Of a stretch of 36,725 bases of DNA, positions 31,219 to 36,725 are shown in pieces. The DNA is from Gammaproteobacteria bacterium. Lineage in GTDB: Bacteria; Pseudomonadota; Gammaproteobacteria; Pseudomonadales; Azotimanducaceae. Location: assembly GCA_016874135.1 (NCBI GenBank), contig VGVE01000025.1, forward strand, positions 1-36,725, in the 5' to 3' direction. Below the pieces are notes generated by a model. That model was not told the DNA's origin, did not search any database, and worked only from the letters and a program-made list of their open reading frames with translations. Position numbers and translations under genes: made by a program. The number at the start of each line of letters is the position of its first letter. Position 1 is the stretch's first letter.

Positions 31219-32136
31219 TTAGAGATGACGCTTGACCGCTGCATAAACGTCATCCACAGCAGCCCGGCTGCAGGGAAACATAGCAGCAGTCGCTGCGAAG
31301 TCGTGAATCAGACCTGCGTAACTGGTGTAGGTTACGTTTACTCCAGCAGCGGCCAGCGCTCCGGCGTAGGCGGCGCCTTCATCGCATAGCGGATCAAACT
31401 CTGCTGTCGCGATAACGGCAGGTGGTAACCCACGCAGGCTGATGGCTCGCAGCGGTGATGCCCACGCATGCGTGCGTTGATCCGCAGGGCAGTAGGTGTC
31501 CCAGAACCAACGCATCGTATCGAGCGATAGCAGATAGCCCTCTCCATTACGCCGGTATGAATCCCGTGACAGATCCGCATCCGTCACCGGATACAACAAC
31601 ACCTGCGCCGTGATGGCGGGGCCTCCCTGATCGCGTGCCCGCAGGCACATGACTGCAGCGAGGTTGCCACCGGCACTCTCGCCACCGACGAGGATCTTGC
31701 CGTTGCCTCCCAACGAGTTCAGGTTTGCGCCGACCCAGCACAAGGCGTCATAGCTGTCATCCACAGCGGCCGGGAACAGGTGCTCAGGTGCAAGCCGGTA
31801 GTCCACCGAAACCACAATACAATCCAGGCGCACGGCGAGATCACGACAGGCCGTGTCCGCGGTGTCCAGATCACCAATCACCCAGCCGCCACCGTGATAG
31901 TTCAGATATACGGGCTTTTTGCCGGAGGTAGCCGGGCGGTAGATGCGAAGACCGATGTCCCCACGGCTACCTTTGATGGTACGGTTTTCAATTGATCCGA
32001 TGGGTGCTTCCACGATCACGGGACGCATCATCCGGTACATCTCGCGACCGGTACTGGGCGGCAAGTCACTCATGACCGGGCCGGGTTGCGCAGCCAGCTG
32101 CTTGAGCATCGCGTCGTATTCGGGTGCCAAAGGCAT
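31219..32136 (-). CDS. Alpha/beta hydrolase, hormone-sensitive-lipase family (acetylesterase type)
   Basis: 305 residues. HGGGW (81-85) forms the oxyanion hole, GESAGG carries nucleophile Ser154, Asp248 lies in TAEFDPL and His278 in GLIHDF: a complete triad. The N-terminal cap is about 50 residues. Family IV esterases hydrolyse short acyl esters. ATG 32136 is in the expected place (MPLAPEYDAMLKQL). It is divergent from the clpP-like gene, 67 bases away, with promoters probably between. It is an intact relative of the broken hydrolase at 4039-4731. Confidence 0.9.
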   Translation of the reverse strand: MPLAPEYDAMLKQLAAQPGPVMSDLPPSTGREMYRMMRPVIVEAPIGSIENRTIKGSRGDIGLRIYRPATSGKKPVYLNYHGGGWVIGDLDTADTACRDLAVRLDCIVVSVDYRLAPEHLFPAAVDDSYDALCWVGANLNSLGGNGKILVGGESAGGNLAAVMCLRARDQGGPAITAQVLLYPVTDADLSRDSYRRNGEGYLLSLDTMRWFWDTYCPADQRTHAWASPLRAISLRGLPPAVIATAEFDPLCDEGAAYAGALAAAGVNVTYTSYAGLIHDFAATAAMFPCSRAAVDDVYAAVKRHL

Positions 32137-32203
32137 CGCGGTTTCCCCTTCGGTGCTGGTGTAGAATCGCTGACTTTACCGTACCCCGAAGTCGAGGTGT
32201 AAC

Positions 32204-32800
32204 GTGATCCACAGAATGGACGCCGAGAAAAGTCCTGAAGACGCAGCCAAGAATCTGAACTTCCTTGAAAACGGGTTGTTCAAGAATCGGACGCTGACGC
32301 TCTTTGGCGAAGTGAATCAGGATGTCGCGCGGCGTACGGCAGAGAAGCTGCTCACGTTGTCCTACGAATCCGATGATCCGATCACGTTTTACATCAGCTC
32401 ACCCGGTGGCCATGTCGAATCCGGTGACGTGATCTATGACATGATCCAGTTCATCAAACCGGTCGTCCGCTGCGTCGGCACGGGTTGGGTCGGCAGCATC
32501 GCCACGCACATCTACCTTGCAGCAGAAAAAGAGAATCGCCTCTGCCTGCCGAATACACGTTTTCTTATCCACCAGCCTGCGGGCGGTTTTGGCGGCGACG
32601 CCACGGATATCGCCATTCACGCGCGGGAAATCGTGAAGACGCGCGAACGTATCAATGGTGTCATCGCGTCGCGCACCGGCCAGTCTCTGGAACGGGTTGC
32701 CCAGGATACGGACCGTGATTACTGGATGAGCGCTGAAGAGTCCGTTGCCTATGGTCTCGTCGGACGCATCATCCGAACGGTGGACGACCTGAAGGGTTGA
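32204..32800 (+). CDS. ClpP-like serine protease subunit
   Basis: 198 residues with a complete ClpP triad: Ser98 in WVGSIATHIYLAA, His123 in LIHQPAGG and Asp172 in DTDRDYWMSAEE, almost the numbering of E. coli ClpP (97/122/171). Substrate-strand YISSPGGHVESGDVIYDMI is present. It would be a barrel-shaped tetradecamer working with a Clp ATPase. The N-terminal region is unusual (NLNFLENGLFKNRTLTLFGE) and the usual clpX and tig genes are not beside it, so it is probably a paralogue. GTG 32204 follows GAGGT by five bases; ATG 32216 is an alternative. Confidence 0.88.
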   Translation: MIHRMDAEKSPEDAAKNLNFLENGLFKNRTLTLFGEVNQDVARRTAEKLLTLSYESDDPITFYISSPGGHVESGDVIYDMIQFIKPVVRCVGTGWVGSIATHIYLAAEKENRLCLPNTRFLIHQPAGGFGGDATDIAIHAREIVKTRERINGVIASRTGQSLERVAQDTDRDYWMSAEESVAYGLVGRIIRTVDDLKG

Positions 32801-32988
32801 TCACTGCGTTCGCTGGTGCTCCTCCGGCGCGCTCTGATCAGCCAATCGGCTAGCGACCCTCGCGACTGCGAGTGCCGGTCTTCGAACGCGACAGCAATTC
32901 GGTGATCACCTCGCCGCAGCCGACGTTGATCAGGACGATTGTCGACATCGTGCCTTCCAGGGCCAGGAGTTTCCCGAGTGGATCTGAA

Positions 32989-33723
32989 CTACCTGCCGAA
33001 ATTCTTCAGCCGTTCTTCGAGATCCGGACCTCGGCCGGGGCTGTTGGTCCGTTCGAACTGCAACCCATCCGCCAGGGTGTAGTTGAGCCCTTTGTTCACC
33101 AGCATCTTGTCGGCGCGCAGCGTGAACCAGGAGTTTTCAAGGAATCCCCGCGCCATGGCGATGGTGTGATTCATGAGTTCATTTGTTGATACGCAGACAT
33201 TGGCAAGACCGATCCTTGCGGCTTCATCACCGCCAACGATGCGGCCGCTGAACATGATCTCCTTGGCTTTGAGCAACCCGACCCGGCGCGGCAACCGCTG
33301 GCTCATGCCCCACGTCGGCGACATGCCCCATTTGCCGTGGGTATCTGCAAAACGGGCGTCCTCTGCGGCGACCATCAGGTCGCAGGCCAGCGCAAGTTCG
33401 AGTGACCCGGTATAACAGTGGCCTTGCACCGCGGCGATGACAGGTTGTGGCAGCGCTTCGATTGCGTCCAGTGTTTCCGCCTGGAAATGACGCGAAGGTG
33501 CGACCTCGCCGGACTGGATCGCCTTCAGATCGTTGCCCGCTGAGAACGACCGACCTTTACCGCAGAGAATCACGCAGCCGATGCTGTCAGTCTGTGTGGC
33601 GATGGCATTGATGTGCGCGCGCAGCTCTATGAAGAGGTTGGGAGACAGCGCATTCAGCGCTGCTGGCCGGTTCATGGTCAGGATCGCGAGTCCATTGTCA
33701 TCGCTGCGTTCCACCAGGGCCAT
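32989..33723 (-). CDS. Enoyl-CoA hydratase/isomerase family protein
   Basis: 244 residues: AILTMNRPAALNALS, oxyanion segment FSAGNDLKAI, CYTGSLELALACDLMVA, GKWGMSPTWGMSQRLPRRVG. The Glu at the first catalytic site (SLELAL) is kept but the second site (DTHGKWGMSP) lacks it, so dehydration, isomerisation or thioester hydrolysis are as likely as hydration. ATG 33723 has AAGGAGA seven bases upstream. It ends at TAG 32989. It is the last gene of a minus-strand group with an acyl-CoA dehydrogenase and a phosphotransferase. The 188 bases between this gene and clpP (32801-32988) hold no convincing gene. Confidence 0.85.
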   Translation of the reverse strand: MALVERSDDNGLAILTMNRPAALNALSPNLFIELRAHINAIATQTDSIGCVILCGKGRSFSAGNDLKAIQSGEVAPSRHFQAETLDAIEALPQPVIAAVQGHCYTGSLELALACDLMVAAEDARFADTHGKWGMSPTWGMSQRLPRRVGLLKAKEIMFSGRIVGGDEAARIGLANVCVSTNELMNHTIAMARGFLENSWFTLRADKMLVNKGLNYTLADGLQFERTNSPGRGPDLEERLKNFGR

Positions 33724-33766
33724 GTGTGTTCTCCTTTGTCAGTCGTCTTTATTCAGATCCGGGGCT

Positions 33767-34942
33767 TCATAGACCCAGCACCAGCTTGGCAACGATGTTC
33801 TTCTGTACTTCGTTGGTACCACCGGCGATGGAAGAGGCGCGCAGATTGAAGTAACGCAGGAATGAGACAGCGCCTTCGCCGTGTCCAACGGACTCCGTCT
33901 GCGGCATGGCGCTGCCCTGATATCCCATCACCTCCACTGCCAGCTCCGAGATGTATTGGCCCATGTCGGCGGAAAGGTTCTTCATGATGGACGATTCCGG
34001 CCCTGGATTCTGCCCCTTCGAGAGCTGCGCCATGATCCGAAACTCGGTGTACTGGATCGCCTGGAGCTTCACATCGGCGGCATCAAGACGGTGTGCGAAA
34101 TCGGCATCGTCCAGAAGGTTGGAGCCATTGACGCGAGTCATCGCGGCAAGATTGCGCAGTCGTTTGAGGGCCGTTTGTTGCGCAGCCGTGCCACCGCCAC
34201 CGCGTTCAAACTCGAGCAGGTACTTGGCCACCGTCCAGCCTTTGTCGATGGTGCCCACCACATTGCTGACAGGTACACGCACATTGTCGAAGAACACCTG
34301 ATTCACTTCGTGGGTGCCGGACGCGAAGATGATGGGCTCAACACGGATCCCAGGTGTTTCCATGTCGAGCAGCAGGAAGGTGATGCCTTCCTGGGGTTTG
34401 CCAGTCGCGCGTGTGCGCACGAGACAGAACATGCGGTTGGCAAAGTGCGCGTGGGTCGTCCAGATTTTCGAGCCGTTGAGTACCAGCTCATCGCCATCAC
34501 GTTCCGCGCGCAGCTTGAGACTGGCGAGATCCGATCCCGAAGCGGGCTCTGAATAGCCCTGACACCAATAATCTTCGCCGGAGAGGATGCGAGGCAGGTA
34601 AAAAGCTTTTTGCTCCGGCGTGCCATGACCGATGAGCATGGGCCCACACATACCAAGCCCCATGGGCGCCGTTCCCGGAGCGCCTGCGAGCGTGCACTCG
34701 GTGGTCCAGATGTAGCGACGGGTCAAATCCCATCCGGTACCGCCGTATTCCTTTGGCCATGACGGCGCCACCCAGCCTTTGGCGTGCAGGATGCGATGCC
34801 ACCGGATGTTGTGCTCATAGTCGAGAAAGATGCCGGGGCAGATGCGTGCCGCTGCCTTGAGATCCTCGGTGAGAACTGAACCGAGAAACTCCTGAACTTC
34901 CCTGCGAAACGCCTCGTGTTCGGCGCTGAATTCTATGTTCAT
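33767..34942 (-). CDS. Acyl-CoA dehydrogenase (ACAD family)
   Basis: 391 residues from ATG 34942, where the family starts (MNIEFSAEHEAFRREV). FAD and substrate motifs: WCQGYSEPASGSDLASLKLR, LVLNGSKIWTTHAHFANRMF, FDNVRVPVSNVVGTIDKGW and FNLRASSIAGGTNEVQKNIV. It resembles FadE-type enzymes used on larger or cyclic acyl-CoAs and gives electrons to ETF. The frame is open to TTG 35005 but this extension is not conserved-looking; no strong ribosome site precedes ATG. It lies between the phosphotransferase gene (120-base gap) and the crotonase gene (43-base gap) on one strand. Confidence 0.9.
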   Translation of the reverse strand: MNIEFSAEHEAFRREVQEFLGSVLTEDLKAAARICPGIFLDYEHNIRWHRILHAKGWVAPSWPKEYGGTGWDLTRRYIWTTECTLAGAPGTAPMGLGMCGPMLIGHGTPEQKAFYLPRILSGEDYWCQGYSEPASGSDLASLKLRAERDGDELVLNGSKIWTTHAHFANRMFCLVRTRATGKPQEGITFLLLDMETPGIRVEPIIFASGTHEVNQVFFDNVRVPVSNVVGTIDKGWTVAKYLLEFERGGGGTAAQQTALKRLRNLAAMTRVNGSNLLDDADFAHRLDAADVKLQAIQYTEFRIMAQLSKGQNPGPESSIMKNLSADMGQYISELAVEVMGYQGSAMPQTESVGHGEGAVSFLRYFNLRASSIAGGTNEVQKNIVAKLVLGL

Positions 34943-35062
34943 GAAAGGTGCCGTAATGGCTGGCGAATGAAACTCAAAAGACCACAGCGCGAGTGGTCGG
35001 GTCAAGCACTTGCGGGTCTAAATCCGGTGGTCGAAATCAACAGACTAAGGGTTGAGAAACAA

Positions 35063-36121
35063 CTACAGCAGACTCAATGCATCGAGATCGATGGCCTGCT
35101 CTGCATGCCGGTTCGCCATGGCCATGAACATGTCATCGCCCCGGGAGGTCTGACCGACTAGCATCGATGCGATGACGGCCATTACGAGGCCGCTGAAGCT
35201 GAACCGGCGATAGTCACGAAAGCAGGACTCAAAGTCATAACCTGTCACGCCCGCTGCAGTGATCGCTTGGTGGTATTGCCACACAAGCAGACGCTCGTGC
35301 ACTCGACGCTGTTCCGGCAAGAGGCCTGCACCCAGGAAGTAAGACACGTCAGCCAACGGATGACCGATGGCGACAGTCTGCCAGTCCACTACCGCGAGAG
35401 GCACCTGTCCTCCGAACAGCATGTTGTCGAGGCGAAAGTCGCCATGTGCCAGTGCAAACGGTTCGGGAGCCCGCTGCAGCCAGCCATCGAGTTTTCCGTC
35501 AAACGCCGCCAGCAGGTTGAGGTTCGCAGCCGACATGCGCGACTGGTAGCGATGGATGAAACCGGGATAGAGCTGGGTCCAGAAGCTCTTGAAGAACTCA
35601 GGGTCGAGCGCCGCGTTCGGCTGGATAAATGTCACCTCGGCAAGGGTTGGATCATTCCAGCGCGGTGCATGCAGTTTTGCGGCTTCACACAGTGCCAGCT
35701 GTGCCATCGCGACTGAGCACCCGCGGATCTGATCGCCCTGGCTGGACGGTGTGATGTCTTCCAGCAAGAGACAGAACGCGTGCGTTTTCTCATCGATTTC
35801 CGCATACAACGGCTGCGGTGTGCGAATCTGCACCGTAGGCAGCAGCTGGTTATAGAAATTCACTTCCTTGAAGTAGTTCTGCTGTGCGATACCTGTGGCG
35901 CGGCTGACTGGATCACTTGATGCAAATTTGCCGACGATGGAGGCGGGGCCGTCACCGCGGCCATAGTCGAGTGTGAAACGCACACTGCGCCCTACCTGAC
36001 CGGTGCCGATGTCCCTGGCGCTAAACGCGCTTACGTCGGCGTCGACGTTCGCGTGACGAAGAACAGCCGTCAGCCATGCCGCAGTGACGTCTTCCGGTTC
36101 GGCGACGATGCCTGGATTCAC
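35063..36121 (-). CDS. APH-type phosphotransferase (ACAD10/LvaA-like)
   Basis: 352 residues with a protein-kinase-like fold: GTGQVGRSVRFTLDY (nucleotide loop), LLLEDITPSSQGDQ (hinge), HGDFRLDNML (catalytic Asp and Asn) and VVDWQTVAIGHPLADVSYFL (metal-binding Asp). Aminoglycoside resistance is unlikely, since it sits beside an acyl-CoA dehydrogenase; in ACAD10/ACAD11 the two domains are fused, and in the Pseudomonas lva operon such a kinase phosphorylates 4-hydroxyacyl-CoA. A similar role is inferred. The start is GTG 36121, overlapping the TGA of the M20 gene (GTGA), so the two are translationally coupled. It ends in TAG. Confidence 0.83.
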   Translation of the reverse strand: MNPGIVAEPEDVTAAWLTAVLRHANVDADVSAFSARDIGTGQVGRSVRFTLDYGRGDGPASIVGKFASSDPVSRATGIAQQNYFKEVNFYNQLLPTVQIRTPQPLYAEIDEKTHAFCLLLEDITPSSQGDQIRGCSVAMAQLALCEAAKLHAPRWNDPTLAEVTFIQPNAALDPEFFKSFWTQLYPGFIHRYQSRMSAANLNLLAAFDGKLDGWLQRAPEPFALAHGDFRLDNMLFGGQVPLAVVDWQTVAIGHPLADVSYFLGAGLLPEQRRVHERLLVWQYHQAITAAGVTGYDFESCFRDYRRFSFSGLVMAVIASMLVGQTSRGDDMFMAMANRHAEQAIDLDALSLL

Positions 36122-36725
36122 GCGAGCCCTCGCGAGACCTGGAACGCGCGCGTGCTCGCCTGTTGCAGATCGGCAGACAGCAGGTAATCGAGCGCAGTCA
36201 GCGCCAGTGACTTCGCGCCATCGATGGCGGCGCGGTCACCCAGTTCAGAACCCGCCCACTTTGCAAACTCTGGATGATGGATGACCACACTGGCCGGCGC
36301 GCAGGCGATCATCGGATGAATCGACGGTACGAGATAACTCACATTGCCCATATCGGTGCTGCCGGCGGGACCGCCACTCAGTTGTTCCTTCGGAACGAAC
36401 TCACGGCCGAGGCCTTCCGCATGGGCCTGGAACCGGTCGGCCAGTGGCCAGTTGGTGTTGAGATCGAGATAGTCGACTCCGGCCCATTTCACCTCAACCT
36501 GGCAACCAGTGCCCATGGCACCGGCTTCAAAACAGGCCTGCACACGGGGTTTGAGGGCGGCGAGCGCCTTTTCGTTGGCAGCACGGACATAGAACTCTCC
36601 CGCTGCACGTTCAGGCACGATGTTCGGTGCAAGACCGCCCTCGGTAACGATGCCGTGAATGCGTTCCGTTGACCTGATGTGTTGCCGCAGATTGGAAATC
36701 GCCTGGTAGGCGAGCAGAAGCCCGT
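36118..36725 (-). CDS. M20-family peptidase/amidohydrolase (AbgB-like), partial
   Basis: The frame runs off the right edge; about 201 C-terminal residues are present. IHGIVTEGGLAPNIVPERA, then GEFYVRAANEKAL is the dimerisation domain of M20D enzymes (AbgB or HmrA type), and GGPAGSTDMGNVSYLVPSIH carries a conserved catalytic-domain motif. They hydrolyse amide bonds of N-acyl or p-aminobenzoyl-amino acids, using two metal ions whose other ligands lie outside the window. The last codons overlap the start of the phosphotransferase. The end (ASTRAFQVSRGLA) looks complete. Confidence 0.87.
   Translation of the reverse strand, partial: GLLLAYQAISNLRQHIRSTERIHGIVTEGGLAPNIVPERAAGEFYVRAANEKALAALKPRVQACFEAGAMGTGCQVEVKWAGVDYLDLNTNWPLADRFQAHAEGLGREFVPKEQLSGGPAGSTDMGNVSYLVPSIHPMIACAPASVVIHHPEFAKWAGSELGDRAAIDGAKSLALTALDYLLSADLQQASTRAFQVSRGLA

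Noticed and set aside
32801..32988. Small minus-strand gene (MSTIVLINVGCGEVITELLS...) between clpP and the crotonase gene
   Set aside because: Only about 30 residues, no ribosome site and no recognisable family; it could be a remnant, but the evidence is too weak.
35063..36121. Aminoglycoside resistance gene
   Set aside because: The APH fold is present, but the neighbourhood (ACAD, crotonase, M20) and similarity to ACAD10-type kinases point to metabolism.

Overview
The window looks like a piece of a Gammaproteobacterium chromosome. The left edge holds the 3' end of pgsA followed by a tRNA-Cys, an order familiar from that class. It also carries a TonB-dependent siderophore-type receptor with a Fur-box-like site, an OmpR/EnvZ-like pair, an OmpA/OprF-type porin with thrombospondin type 3 repeats, and many acyl-CoA enzymes. 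It reads as a free-living, aerobic heterotroph that degrades fatty acids or hydrophobic compounds. The length, about 36.7 kb, would fit a fosmid insert or a metagenome contig.

Layout. 1-1688: pgsA end, tRNA-Cys, APC permease. 1746-5555 (minus): TonB receptor, then a broken MerR regulator and hydrolase pair. 5664-8284: acyl-CoA and redox genes (enoyl-CoA hydratase family, nitroreductase, aldo/keto reductase). 8397-9732: an IS3-family element with a 3-bp target duplication, inserted in a DUF937 gene. 10139-16609: a PhyH dioxygenase, a minus-strand run (AGCS symporter, amidohydrolase broken by TAA, alpha/beta hydrolase, CinA-NMNAT fusion), and a SirB2 membrane protein. 16626-19793: acyl-CoA dehydrogenase, SMP-30 lactonase, an Ala-rich lipoprotein and a small helix-turn-helix-like protein. 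19935-21850: a glutathione peroxidase with an in-frame UGA, and a thiolase. 22059-29272: an envelope and signalling block (OmpR/EnvZ, candidate sRNA, kinase remnant, DUF481, OmpA-like, DUF2959). 29348-36725: two lipid-catabolism clusters, a ClpP paralogue and an M20 peptidase.

The strongest finding is the glutathione peroxidase at 19935-20414. Its catalytic position is a UGA codon, and a well-formed hairpin with a G-rich apical loop begins six nucleotides after it. This is the expected form of a bacterial selenoprotein with its SECIS element, and a Cys-only gene caller would start the gene 27 bases late and lose the active site.

A second theme is gene damage. Five recognisable genes are cut by an in-frame TAG (MerR, hydrolase, DUF937, kinase remnant, DUF481), one by an in-frame TAA (amidohydrolase), and one by a 1-nt shift (DUF2959). 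TAG also ends several intact genes, so the code is not reassigned. Recent decay, suppressible nonsense alleles or sequence error all remain possible.
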